Shown here piece by piece: positions 44,770 to 56,993 of a stretch of DNA of 64,000 nucleotides (its first letter is position 1; each line of letters opens with the position of its first letter). The notes under the pieces are model-generated. The model worked only from the letters and a program-made list of their open reading frames with translations. It did no database searches and was not told the DNA's origin. The stretch covers positions 496,001-560,000 of the forward strand of contig JARVKI010000010.1 of NCBI GenBank assembly GCA_036674765.1, in the 5' to 3' direction. This DNA comes from Seiridium cupressi. Its lineage: Eukaryota; Ascomycota; Sordariomycetes; Amphisphaeriales; Sporocadaceae. Both the position numbers and the translations under genes were made by a program.

Positions 44770-46382
44770 TCCGAAATTTTGCGCTCATCTGATTTAGAGG
44801 CTTTGGTGTCAGAAGTGGAAGGTCTTTGGACTCGCGTACTGTATCGTGCTGCTTGACTTGTGAAACTTGCTTCTCTTCACGATCCTCGATTTCAGCACGT
44901 GGTGTCTGGACGTATCGGGAGGACCGATGAGGACCCGAACGTCCTTGATGCAAGCTCGCATCAGCTCGCTGTTTATCAAGGCACATCAGACGCCGATAGT
45001 GCAGACTAGGTGGTGCCATATGGGTAACATGGTGTGGTGAGCGCAGAGTAAAGAGGTGGGAGGCTGTGGACATGCCGAAGGGTTGTGCTTTTCGGATTCT
45101 CTGCATAGTTAGAGTCGTAACTTCAGTACGGGATCTTGGTTTGAGGTGTGTAGGGTCTTAAGAAGAGGCAAACATGGTGGACTTTATAATTCGAAAAAAG
45201 GGCTTGAAGTGCCACGAGTTCGAGGTCATTGTGTGACATTACGAGACGTAATGCTTGACTGGAGTTGAATCAAGCACTAGTGACGATGACATTTAGGCGA
45301 ACGAGCGCTTGTTGCAGTTTCACTGGTGTTTTGTCTTATACACATCTCAGGGTCGAGAAACTGAAGATCTTGGCATTAAAGTGATTATAAGTCATGGTGC
45401 AAGTAGGTTCTAAATCCGGGGCGTGTCTCCTCTCCTGCTATTTGTTTGCATTAAAAACCTCAATGCACCACTTGGCTTGTGTCCTTTTACCATAATCATA
45501 ACATGAACACGCAGACGAGATTAATATTTAAAGCACGGCAATATGCAAGTATTAAAGATCTCGGATACAAGGCTATTGTTTACTTAATGTATAGATTTAG
45601 TTCTATACGATCGACAAGTTTACTTTTTACTGTTACTGTAAGTCTAGAAAATTTCCGCTACCACGATCGTAGCGCTGAACTATCTTTATAGATCAGAGCA
45701 ACGGATAAGAGTCGATATCACCAATGAGATGGATGCAGAGAGACTGCATCGGAAGTTAGCGAATCTGAAGGCAGTGACTGTTGTATGTTCTTTTATACCG
45801 CCCTTTGCCAGCTCCGGCCTTCGGAGTACGCTTATCAGATGCACCTTGACTAACCTGACCCTTCCGAGAGAGCGTTAAAGGCATTTATATTCAAGTGACT
45901 GGCACGTTCTGAACAGCACACAACCCACAATTCAGATCTCACTATTTGAAATGATAAGCTTCGATAGTTCCCACTTCGATTGACTTGAACTTGGAATACG
46001 ATTCTCATCATTGATTCAGTCCTCGACACCCAAAACCGGAACTGGTTGGGTTCCTCCAATAAGCCAACCACGCGCGCCCAAGTAGTGGCCGGAGTCTTCC
46101 GGGAGTCGCAACTACTGCACATTACGGAAACACCCTTTACCCCTACAATGGTGCATGTGTGGGGAGGATTGTGGAGTTTTTCCCCCTTGCTTTAATGGAG
46201 AAATCACTTGGGTGTAGCCAATTGGAAGTAGCTCCCGTCTTTGTGTAAGTAGCTTGTTCATGTGGAGATGTGAATTTAAATACTCGAGAAACTTGTCAAC
46301 CAGGTCGTTGTAGTATGCACAGCAAGAGCCGATGTACTTTTACGATGAAGCTGGGTACCTCTTAGCCTGACATTTCCTACCT
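44770..46382. other. Intergenic region with one weak open frame
   Basis: About 1.6 kb. A basic 117-codon frame on the minus strand (44753-45106) has no motif and overlaps the small membrane-protein frame, so it is not called. The stretch 45470-45700 is AT-rich. An upstream, unread part of the lactonase pseudogene may lie near 46290-46382. Confidence 0.4.
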
Positions 46383-47375
46383 TTGGCCTTCGGGTTCCTG
46401 TCAGAAGTCCCTATTGCCTTCAACTCCTCGCAATGGGCCTTTGTCTCGTATGGTAACCCGGAGTCAGTTGTGCTGCCCGGGTCATTCAATAGTTCCGTCT
46501 TTGATGCGTCTTTCGAGCGTGAGGTTTCATACGCATTTATCCAAGAAACGTTAGTCTGCTTTCTTGGATAGCCATATTAGTACTATCTTCAGCTAACAAC
46601 ATGAAGCAACGAATTTCTCAATACTACAGAGTTCATTGCTTACGACGAGAAGTTCTTCGAAATTATTGGTTCGAACGCAACAGTGGAACACAATCAACGT
46701 CTAGCTTACCAGTCCCACGAAGCACCATGCTACAACCCAGAGACTAAGGACTTGTTCTTCGTCGAATGGAGTCCGCCGGGCGGTGTGTCTGGCGTGCTTT
46801 CATGGCAATACAAGTTGGACACTGAGACGAATGAGCTGCGAAATATTACCACAAACCCGCCCACCCTGAATGCTCACGGCTGCGTTTTTCGTCAAGGCGC
46901 AATGTATGTCGTGATGGACGGGGTTTTTGAAGAGACAGGGACCCTCGTAAATATTGATCCTTTGACGCTTTTTAGAGAAGAAAAAAAAAAAAAAAAAAAC
47001 CCCCCCCGTGCTAGTGAGCAATTATGACCAGCTACTTTTCATGGGCTTCAATGACCTCGATACCGAACCAGATGGAAAACTTCGGCTTACAGATTCGAAG
47101 TCTGCTTATATGAGTGCCGCGGAATTGTCTAAGTACATATAACGCTCTAGACTGGTGCTTCAAAATAGGGAAGGGACTTGACCGAGTTCTATCCACCGAC
47201 TAACCCGACCGTCTATATGGTCAATGAAACCACTATGCGTCCTTGAGTTGTCCACATCACTACAGTAAATGCCAACGGCGTAGATGTTGGTGTCCTCCCT
47301 AACACTGGCGTCTTAGAATTCAAGCCCGTGCTCGGGATGAATGTCCCAACGGGCTACTACTTGGGCTCACCCACT
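46383..47375 (+). pseudogene. SMP-30/gluconolactonase-like (secreted lactonohydrolase) pseudogene
   Basis: The reading frame starts inside the gene. An intact intron (GTTAGT donor near 46551, AGCTAAC branch, GAAG acceptor near 46609) joins FIQET to NEFLNTTEF. The lactonase blocks then follow in order: YDEKFFEIIGSNATVEH, SHEAPCYNPETKDLFFVEW, LNAHGCVFRQGAMYVVMDG. The frame is broken by an A-then-C homopolymer at about 46979-47007. It resumes in another frame with FMGFNDLDTEPDGKLRLTD, has a short divergent insert, and resumes again with FYPPTNPTVYMVNETTMRP. A TGA stop comes next, then VVHITTVNANGV and a run-out near 47375. The native enzyme would hydrolyse sugar lactones in the secreted space. 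The 5' and 3' ends are missing or unreadable. Sequence beyond 47376 up to the next pseudogene shows nothing certain. Confidence 0.75.
46979..47007 (+). repeat. Adjacent A and C homopolymers inside the lactonase pseudogene
   Basis: A run of about 20 A followed by about 8 C interrupts otherwise family-like coding sequence and shifts the frame. It may be a true insertion or an assembly error. Confidence 0.8.
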
Positions 47376-47725
47376 TAGTCATGCCGCACAGGCGGAATTC
47401 GTGTGGATTCCGGACCCTCCTTTCTACCCTCGTCATACGACATATAAGCCAATCTATCAAATCGCTCTGAAATCATTCGCCGAGATGCCATCTGGAGCTG
47501 TCAAGAGGGCTGGGCCACCCTAGCTGGCTTGGCCGTACCCGTGCTCTGTCACCCCATGGGGGTTGTTGAATACCAAGGCTGAGATAGGTTCATGAAAGGG
47601 TGCTCCCGCAATATTATATCTTGCGACTATATGGAGGCCGCATTCCCTTTACTATCAACCTTGCCTTGCACATCAATATTCTCTACATTGCCTCCCAGAT
47701 CTTATCCATATTCCCAGCTTTCAGA

Positions 47726-49340
47726 ATGACTATCCTAAACGATTGCGAAAAAGCCAAATACGAGATGTCATACCACGTCGAAGACTCGAAGCTCGACATT
47801 CTCGAGGCTGAGATGAAGGATGACAACAACAATAGGGTCACAGCTAATGCAGCATGGCTCACAGCTGAGAAGAGACTCGTACGAAAGTTGAACTTTACGC
47901 TCGTGCCTATGTTACGGCCGTTCTACCTCTTCAACTATTTAGATCGAAACAATATTGCGTGGGTAACTCGTTCCAAATGGAGAAGTTATTGTGCTAATGA
48001 CCTTTCTTCTTCAGCCAAGCTAGATTGAGCTCCTTTGAGAAAGAATTGGGACTAGTTGGTTCCTAATTCAACGTCGATGTGTCTATCTTAAATGTTGGAT
48101 ATATGATCATGCAGCTTCCGAGGTATGTGTTCAGCCATGTCTTGGGAGAAAAGTAATTTTCGGCCATGTCTTGGGAGGAGGAGAGTCACTATCAGCCATG
48201 TCTTCATAGGCGGGTAGTTATCAGTCAAACATCTAACAAAGCTACAGTAACATGATCCGAACCCGAACCTGACCGTCCATCTATCTCCCGTCATGTGTCG
48301 CACTCTGGTCGATCATTTCGGCTTGTACTGCCGTCGCCGGAAACTACTCGCATCTCATCGTCATCCGCTTCTTCCTAGGTATAGCTGTTGCGCCTGCTCA
48401 GCTGCTGGTACCCACGAAAGGAATTTGCCTCGCATACCACCATATTCTACTCCGGTGTCCTCTTGGCGACTGCATTTTCTGGCCTCATCGCGGCTGGTGT
48501 TTTGCCGGTCTCAAAGGCGTAAATGGGTTGGCAGGCCGGAAGTGGCTCTTTATCATCGAAGGTGCCGGGAGCTTTGCAGCGGCACTACTTGTTCTTTTTC
48601 TGCTTCCAGACTTCCCTAGCCAAAAGTCCGGAGTCGTTCGGTGGCTCTTAAGCGACGAGGAGCAGAAGCTTGCCGTGGAGCGGATTGGGAGAGACCGCGT
48701 CTCGCAGCCCACCGAGGACTTCAGTGCTAGTGTAGTGTCTGGAGAGGGCTCCAATTAGCGGTCAAAGAAGTTCGCACCTGGATCTTTGTGAGTTTTCTTT
48801 CCACGTGAAAACGGCGAAAATGAATGGCACTGACATTGTATGCAGACAATTATATTGACTGCCGACCACAGCGCGTATGGCTTTAACAACTTCTTCCCCA
48901 CTATCGTCAAGGGAATGAAGCTCGGAAACGATACCAATACGCTCCTCATGACTGCACCTCCCCATCTGGTCGCCAACCTTGTAGCTCTTGCGACAGCGTC
49001 GTCAAGTGATCGCAGAGAGGAACGAGGCTATCACATTTCCATCCCACAAGACATGGTCTGCATCGGCTTCATTGTTACGCTGGCAACGACGAACAACGAG
49101 GCTCGGTATGCCGTGGCATTCCAAGAGCGTGTCTGTACCAGAGCTATTATCGCTCAGCCAGTTGGGCAATATCTGCAGCCCGTACTTTTTCCCCTCGTGC
49201 CGACAGGCCGTGTTTTGTGATGGCGGATGTTCTCATGGCTGTCTCTTCTGCGATCTCGATCTTGACTTGTGTTATTATGAAGTGGGTGCTTGAAGAAGGC
49301 GAACATGAAGCTGAGTGGGAATGGTGGTGATGTCATAGAC
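47726..49340 (+). pseudogene. MFS permease pseudogene (allantoate permease / ACS-family type)
   Basis: The frame starts MTILNDCEKAKYEM and reads through the conserved N-terminal helix 1 (LVPMLRPFYLFNYLDRNNIA). An intron then leads to ARLSSFEKELGLVGS, a TAA stop, FNVDVSILNVGYMIMQLP and a second intron. Next come a TGA stop and PSIYLPSCVALWSIISACTAVAGNYSHL, followed by at least two frameshifts around helices 5-6. The helix 6 and loop region is clear again (KWLFIIEGAGSFAAALLVLFLLPDFPS), then WLLSDEEQKLAVERIGRDR. A further intron and a degenerate C-terminal half follow to about 49340. Intact relatives import organic anions, vitamins or allantoate with protons. The gene follows the lactonase pseudogene on the same strand, suggesting a lost catabolic cluster. 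Confidence 0.8.
48132..48209 (+). repeat. Three-copy tandem repeat, unit about 30 bp
   Basis: CAGCCATGTCTTGGGAG at 48132, CGGCCATGTCTTGGGAG at 48161 and CAGCCATGTCTTCATAG at 48193 are spaced 29 and 32 bp apart. They lie in an intron-like stretch of the MFS pseudogene. Confidence 0.75.
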
Positions 49341-49796
49341 TACATGCTCTAATTAGGTAGAGCCACTGGTACTGGGTCATCGTAAAATCCCTATAAGGAA
49401 TGTTGCATTTGCCACAAATTGTCTAGAAAACTATAGTGCGTGCTGTATCTCATATCAGTGTAGCTGGGCTACGTGGGAAATGTGCAGGTGGCACAAAATC
49501 TGCGAAATTCTTTTACCGTGTCGACGGTCTGCTATTAAGATGTCGGTTTGATGTAATCATTAAGAACTCTGAGAACTGTTGTGCAAGCAACTTGGCGTTG
49601 CAGATCTTTTCCCTCGCTTTCTGTCTAGATCCATTGCTCAGCGGCGGCTAGATTATCAGTCTTGAAACACATGTACTGTCTCTGGGAACCTCGCCCATTG
49701 CAACAACGCCCTCGACGTCAGGACCCGGGCACAACATAGTCTTCGGGACCTTAGGGATTGTGCATATTGCTCGATGATTCAAGAATAACTTGGCCA

Positions 49797-50265
49797 CTAC
49801 GATCGCCACTTGATCAGAGTCAAATCGCAGACGAGATCAAGTGGCTGCGGGCTGACTGTCCTTGTCGAGCCATTAACACCTACAAGCAAGCGACTTATAG
49901 AGATTGCGTCATCTTCAAAATGAGCTGTGATGAGGCTGTTAATTTCGAGTGTGATGCGAGAGCCACCTGTTGATGTGTACATCTATCTTTTGCGACATCA
50001 TCTGTCGCATCTTTGGTCGGACGACTTCTATTGCTCAGCCTGTTGTTGCTTTGGGCTGGGTCCCGTGCTTGTGGAGGATCTGGGCTTTTTCAAAATCCTA
50101 GACGAAGAATGAAATCGAGAAGGCCGGCGGCACAGGACAAACCCTGACAGACTTCGTGGTAAAGACTCGCTGTCAAATATCAAAGGTATATTGCTGGCTC
50201 GAAAAATCCGCGCCAGGACGAGCCCGGCAACACCAACACCTATAATCAATACCTTGCTATCTTAA
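49797..50265 (-). pseudogene. FAD-dependent monooxygenase pseudogene (fragments)
   Basis: On the minus strand the segment 50265-50110 encodes the Rossmann FAD-binding start: VLIIGVGVAGLVLARIFRAS, then NIPLIFDSESLP. This matches the GxGxxG pattern of salicylate-hydroxylase-like monooxygenases. After about 60 residues the frame is lost. At 49982-49797 a second segment reads ITAHFEDDAISISRLLVGVNGSTRTVSPQ, the conserved D(G)xxGADGxxSxVR-type motif of the same family with substitutions (GVNGS for GADGS). The middle of the gene and the C-terminal half are not readable. This makes a third decayed accessory enzyme after the lactonase and permease remnants, on the opposite strand. Confidence 0.6.
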
Positions 50266-51305
50266 TTAGAGCCACTGTAACTTCGAGAGTGATCTCATAC
50301 ATGGAAAAATGGAACTCTTCTTAGTTTGGTTATGAGATGACTGATTTCGATCTGATCGCAGACATTGACTTTAGGGAACACGTCTGATTTTTATGATCGG
50401 GCTGTGCTATGGAATCGAGGGACACTCATTGATGCTGGCTATTCACCCGAGTTTTCTACTTTTGAATTAATTGGGTGATGGTATGGCACGTATGAGATAT
50501 GAAAAGTGTGGCGAGAACAGGGTGAATGCAGGAGCCTTCCACAGCATCCATTTGATCGATGGCACCGGCAGACGGCAACACTCCGCATGGTGGCACTGCA
50601 TGGCCCCTGGGGCTAGCGCATCGGTGAGCATCAGCCAAGCCTACTGTAGCTAGGTAACCTCGTCAGGAACGGCGCATACGAGATCGATCCAGCCGGGCTG
50701 CCGGGCTAGAAACCTTTTTTTTTTTTTTTTTTTTTTGTTTAGCACAGGAAGTAGCGCCTGGGCCTGTGTTTTTGGTGACTACATGCCCCTATTTTGGTTT
50801 TTGGAAACTGTTTGGCTTTCGTCTGATATTTCAGTCTATGCTATGTTGATCTTGCAACTCACTGCCCGTTTACCCCCTCAAGACGGTGTCCACATCATAT
50901 GACGATGGCGGTACGACTATTTGATCAGACTATATGAATCTAGACGCGGTTGTGGAACATAACTCAATTATGCCCCTGACACAGTTTTCGGATGACCTGC
51001 CCGCGGGCGCTATGGTTGTACATACGTCGGCCTCTCCATTCGCTTCGGCGAGCCCCGTGGACAAGAAAAACACCCTAGTTCCATCAATTTAGCGGTGGTT
51101 CACTCGGTAGGTTTGCGCTACATCGTAGCTGGGGACATATGCAGGTACGTACTACATTAGTATAGGTAACGCAAAGAAGCGAACCCAGACGGCTTGGCGC
51201 TATTGCTTCCCGTATTGAAAAGGTCCTGCCACCCCGGCTCCCGATCGTTTGCCTTGCTTGTCAATCTTTTGAGTTGTATTGATTCAATCGAAACGGAAAA
51301 CAAAG
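50266..51305. other. Promoter region of the giant secreted-protein gene; T22 run
   Basis: About 1 kb without a recognisable gene. A 22-base T homopolymer lies at 50715-50736. The right part contains the promoter of the gene starting at 51306. Confidence 0.45.
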
Positions 51306-54300
51306 ATGCGGTTCCTTCTGCTTGCCTTCGCCTTCTTGAGGACATGCCAGGCCTTCACATCGCCTGATATTTACTCGATTACACAGCCTGCGGGCTCGAG
51401 CTCGGATCCAGGAGTGGACAGCAAGCCCGCTACTATTCCGAGTCAATCGAGGTAAGGAAATATTTGCAAAGAACTTCTCTCCGTACATCCCCAGATTATA
51501 CACATCATTACCCATATATTTTACCTGTGTGATGCTCTCCATAAGGAGCGCCATGTTCGAGAGAGTGTGTACCTTCGTACGATCTGCATGGCTCTGGCTC
51601 CACAGTCACTTCTTATTTCGTCAGCTTACACTTATTGCAGACACGCTGCCGGACCTGCTTCGGGCTTGAACATCTTCCTACCTGATTATACCCAAAATCC
51701 TAATTGGTAAGGACCACTTGTGCAAAACAAACGCAAATGCATCGCTTAACTGTTTCGCAGGCTGCCACTAGTCGACTCCCTGAAGTCAATTGGCATACCA
51801 GTCAAGGTCTCCCAGAGCCTCAATTTTACCTCCCAATGCAGAAACCTGCTCGTCTACACTTCATTCAATGTGACCTACACGCCGAGCGCGGCAGATGTTG
51901 TCACTCTCACGTCTTTCGTGAAAGACGGGGGCAGGCTCATTTTTATGAGTCGAGTCCCCAACGCTCTGCTGGCCCTTGCTGGTGTGTCTGCGGCAGTGGT
52001 GAACACGACGGGCACGAGATCCATCATGCAATTGACCAACACGGAGACCACCGTACAGGCCCTCAAAGGGTTTGACTTTACAGACTATTACGACATCAGT
52101 ATGCCGTTCTACGAGAACTATACTAGCAGAGGCCTCTACAACGTTGGTTATACACCCGTCAGCGGTGCGCAGACTTTAGCCAAGTACCTCGTTCGAAGCA
52201 CTGTGGATAGCGTAGACACTTCTGTTACGAGCGCTGCGCTTGTCAAGTATCAGCCTTCGAACGCAACCGGGTATGTGTACAGCTTCGGCATGGACCTTGG
52301 GTACCTTTACATCTCGGCCCAGAACGAAAAAGGTGGCTACTCGCAGACCTATGATGGGATGTATTACCCTGGCTACGATATCGGAACTCGGATCGTAAAG
52401 AATATTTTGTCATCCAGCGACCACTTTGTGAGCTTATGGCCGGTCCCCAACAATATGGGCCTCGCGTTCACCACAACGTGGGATATCGACACGTATATTT
52501 CGTATCCACACGGACAAGGAATTGCCGCTGCAGCTCAGGATAGGGGCGCCGCGGGAAATCTCAATCTCCATGTCAAATACATCACGGATACTTATGAGAA
52601 TGCCTATTTCCAATACGGCGTCCCTTATATCAACCAGATTACTGGCTTCCGAACGGCAGCTGACGGCTATCCATACATAGATTTCGGCAGCCACACCGTC
52701 AGTCACTCACCGAATGCAGTCCAGTTTCCATATGGCACCCTTTCCGAGCAATATGTTCTGGGATCAACCTCGGGCTATGCGCCCAGTATTCACCAGTGCG
52801 GGACAGGCAACTCAGACTCGACACCCAACAACGGGGAGAGCTGCACGAAAGGAGGAACCAGTGGGCTCTCGTTCTGGACCTCTGGTGCTTCTGCCTCCGG
52901 AGAGATACGCGTGAGCGCGTTTCTGATCCGGCATCTTCTGAACGACGTGTTCAAGACGAACTACAACCTCACTACCTACCGCCCTGGTAACCTTGCTTGG
53001 AACAAGTATCAGTCCTCTTTGTGCGTCGCTAACGGATTCATTGGCGGGTCTTCATGCGCGGGCAACTCCCATCTTACTCATCTCCCATTTCAAGTCGGAC
53101 ACAATCGCGAGCCATTTCAGGAGCTTCCCTACTACGAATTCCCGCTTCAATGGTCTGACGGCGATGGAAATATGAGCAGTGCAGACTTTCCTGGCTCCGA
53201 CTTCTCGAATCAAGTGACTGCCATCAAGAAGATGGCACGATATGGTGGTCACTACAACATATTGATCCATCCTTCGGATGCGATATTTGACAAGATTCAA
53301 ATCCAGCGTGCGCTTCACGACGCCGTGCGCCCGTTCGCGGTCTACTTCAACCAGACCGGAATTGCAAACTGGTGGACCAATCGTGACCGAGCGTTCGTGG
53401 ACATTACTGCGGCTAGCAGCTCATCAGTCAGCATGACGGTTCGTTTTGACGGCCCAGCAGAAGGCCTAACCTTGAACGTACCAAAAAGCTATGTCTTTAA
53501 ATCGGCGACAGGGTCTCTCTCGGTCTGCCAGCAGCCCTCGTACGATACATTTACCAACGCCATCGTTCTGCGCAACACGGCGCAGGGCACATACACGCTT
53601 ACTTTCTCCGTCAGTACGGACACATCCACAGCGTCCACCTGTCCAGATTTTACCGTCCAGCCCGCTACGGAATGCGTGGCGTGGGACGCCGCAATTGACA
53701 AATACCTGGAACCTTACTTCTACAACAAAGGCATTAACGTCCTCCTTTTAGAGACTACCATGTCCGGTCTGACGTCGAACATCGTGGGCGGCAGGCTCCA
53801 GCTCAGTGCGAGTGACAATTCCGGAGTCAACAACTACTATACCGAAATCTCACGCTTCTGTTTTGATGCCTCAGTCTACACACACCTGTTCTTCGACATG
53901 GTCGCCCCGGCTGGAAGCAGCTTCCTAGTTCAGCTGGTCTCATATGACTCCGGATGTAATACAGAGCAGGGAAGTGTAACTTACTTGGATGCCAGTGATT
54001 ACGCCGACCTCGATGGGACAAACAATACGGTACAGATCCGGTTGACTGATTTCGCCGGACAGGATTTCCTCCATGTTCGAGGCATTAAGATCGTGAACAT
54101 TTCACCCGCTAGCACCCCAATCTATATCGACAATATCAAGCTCCAGAAGCGATGTTCCACCGCGCCGGGAGATGACTTCACGGACGGGCTCGCCATCGAA
54201 TCTTTCCAGAACGTGGATCGATGGATTACCGGCATCAACAACATTTTCGGCAAAACCGACCATGACAACTCCATGGCTTCCGCCAAGCTCGCAGAACTGG

Positions 54301-56993
54301 GAAAAATGCAGCTAGTCCCATCAAGCGCGAGCTCGTACTTCTACACGACCACTGCCGTGAATGGAGACGCGCTGAATGCCACGGGCTACGACTCCATCTC
54401 TCTCAGTGTGCTCGGCCCCTCTGGCGGCTCATTCGACGTGATCGTGACCTCTGGCTCGGGAAATAGCAATTCCACGGTCAACACAGGTACCGTCGCCACT
54501 CTCAGCTCCTCCAGCTTTGTGAACGTCACAATTCCGCTCTCGTCGTTCGCTGGGCTCAATTCCGATACTGTCAGTCTCATCACGCTGAGCAACTTCACTC
54601 CCAACGGTGGTTCTGCTGCCACCAACACATTTACCGTGAGATGGATCTCCCTCCTGGGCGGAGCCAACGTGACTGGTGCCGCGGATCGCTGCCAGTCGGC
54701 CACCGGCTACGTTGTGCTGGATTTCTGTAACCCGATAGAGTTCAAAACACAGACCAATGCCCTCGGTGCCCCATTCTCGGACGACAACACCATGCAGTAC
54801 TACAACCAGACCACTAATGGGTATATCAATCTTGTCGCCCAAGACTCCACGTCGTACTTTTACTCGCTATTCAACACGACTGCCTGCGCGACTATTGATT
54901 CCACCAACACAGGAATCATCCTCACTGTGTCCGGCCCACAGGGTGCCACCGCCGACGTTGGGTTCAGACACGGCGGCACGGGTTGCAAGTTGAACTCACG
55001 AAGTGACTTTATCTCCATTACCTTCAACACAGCGCCGACACAGCTCACTATCCCCTTCTCCCGCTTCCCATCCCCATTCAACGCGCAGTATCTTCAGTCC
55101 TTCATCATGACCAACTTCAACACTCCCGGCGCCGTCTATCGCATTCACTCTCTGGTCTTCATTGGGGCTAACAGTGTCCCGGGCTGCGATCTTTGCTCAG
55201 ATACGATCGTCGATACCTGTACATTCATATCGACACTCCCGCGGAATAACCTGCTGGGCGGTACTGTCACCGATGAAGGGTCCCTCACTTCTTACTCTGT
55301 CGCCAGCGACTTTGGCCTTTCCCTTGGTACCAACTCGGGTTCCTACTGGTACTCCGTATTCGGTGCTAATGGCTGCTATAACGCCACCAAAGCGACGGGT
55401 ATCCAGCTCTCCGTCGCAGCTCCTGCAAACACCACTTTCCAAGTAGCTCTCCGCTGGATGACCGACGCCGCCTGCAAGACTGTCTCCTCCGCGTCAACGG
55501 TCGACATCACAACCTACGTCACCTTCATTGGCAACAGTACAAGCTCTCAATACCAACTCGCCCAAATCCCCTTCACTGCATTCTCGGGTGTCAACAGTGG
55601 CAGACTGAACAGTATCGCCATCAGCGGCTTCAGCCCCTCCGGCGTCGTTGTACGTGTTGGCTGCGTCAGTCTGGCCGGTTTCACTACCACTGTCGACAAC
55701 TCGGCTACCTGTGCCAACTGTCCCAGTACCGCATGGCTCAACTACTGCTCCTCTGGCTCCGCGAATAAAAATGCCCCAGGCGGCGTGCAAAGCGATGACG
55801 GCACCATGAGTGTTACCCCTGCGATTGCGAATGGTGCGCTGGTTTTGAAGCCGGCGGCGCGCGACTCCTACTGGTACTCGCTCATGAACTGCATGGACAT
55901 CTCCTCGTACGACACCCTCTACATTAACCTCACCGCCACCGCCGGTGCCTCATTCAACGTCAAGTTGCAGACTAGCAGCAATGCCTGCGCAGACGCCAGC
56001 CAGATCCAATCAGCCTCCGTTGCGAGCACAGCCTACGGTACCATGACAGGCAGCTCCGTGCTGCTCGCCATCCCGCTGTCGGCGTATACTTCGCAGAACA
56101 GCGCCATCAAGCTGAGCGCCCTGTATGCCCTCGTCTTGGAATCTTTCAGCTCTGGCACCCCGACTTTGAGCCTCAACTGCGCATACTATGGGATTTCGAC
56201 CAACACCACTAAAGCCAACAGCACTATTACTGCCTCTGCAAACATTACTAGCACTACTTCTGCGAGCACTACTTTTGCGAATACGACTATTTCTGCTTTC
56301 GCAAATACTACTAGTGCTGCTTTTGCGAATACTACTAGTTCTGCCTTTGCAAATACTACTAGTGCTGCTTTTGCGAATACTATTGATGCTGTTTTTTCGA
56401 ACGCTACTAGTTCTGTTTTTGCGAACACCACCAGCGCAGCTTTTGTGAACACCACTAGCGCAGCTTTTGCGAATACCACGAACACTGCCTCTACGAACAA
56501 CACGAGCATTGCTTCTGCGAACACCATTAGCACCGTCTCTACGAACACCACCGGTACTGCCCCTGCGAACATTACTAGCACTGCTTCTAGCAACACTATT
56601 AGCACTGCTTCTACCAACACTACTAGCACTGCTTCTACGAACATTACTAGCTTTACGAACAGTACCAGCAGTGCTTCTACGAAGATGGCTAGTTTTACGA
56701 ACACTACTAGCACTACTTCTGCAACAAGCACGAGCACTACTAGCACCTCTTCTGCGAAAACCACGAGCAGTACTAGCACCACCTCTGCAAAAACCACGAG
56801 CACTACTAGCACCACTTCGTCAAAGACCACGAGCACTACTTCTGCGAAAATCACCAGCACCACCTCTTCAAAGACCACGAGCACTACTTCTGCGAAGACC
56901 ACTAGCACCACTACTACGAAGAGGGCTCGGAACGTTGACAGGCAACTTCACAAACCGGAGGATGCAACCATCGACCAAACACCCGAGGAATAG
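51306..56993 (+). CDS. 1814-residue secreted protein: NodB-like polysaccharide deacetylase core plus about five beta modules
   Basis: Three exons (51306-51451, 51641-51706, 51761-56993) joined at GTAAGG/TGCAG and GTAAGG/CGCAG in phase. The start MRFLLLAFAFLRTCQA is a signal peptide. Residues of about 50-300 form an alpha/beta domain (GLNIFLPDY, CRNLLVY, FVKDGGRLIFM). Residues of about 300-600 carry NodB-type motifs: TTWDIDTY (Asp312, Asp314), GSHTVSH (His382, His386), TYRPGNLAW and HYNILIHPSD. The Asp-His-His metal set of CE4/CE18-type deacetylases is therefore kept. About five repeats of roughly 160-190 residues follow (to about 1545), each with SYFYT/SYWYS-like and beta-rich segments with paired Cys, probably carbohydrate-binding jelly rolls. 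The tail is Thr/Ser/Asn-rich and ends KPEDATIDQTPEE, with no GPI signal. Function is inferred: wall or matrix polysaccharide modification. Confidence 0.82.
56270..56920 (+). repeat. Coding minisatellite in the Ser/Thr-rich tail
   Basis: Imperfect 24-30 bp repeats encode units such as FANTTSAA and later TSTTSAKTT. The early part is an eight-residue repeat (for example 56310-56420); the later part is a looser ACT/AGC-rich array. Such tracts in fungal surface proteins vary in copy number between strains and are usually O-glycosylated. Confidence 0.8.

Noticed and set aside
44753..45106. Basic 117-codon minus-strand frame
   Set aside because: No motif, and it overlaps a more plausible membrane-protein frame; no splice that would join the two was found.
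56186..56911. 241-codon hydrophobic Val/Leu-rich minus-strand frame
   Set aside because: It mirrors the ACN/AGC repeat of the Ser/Thr tail; no real gene has this composition.
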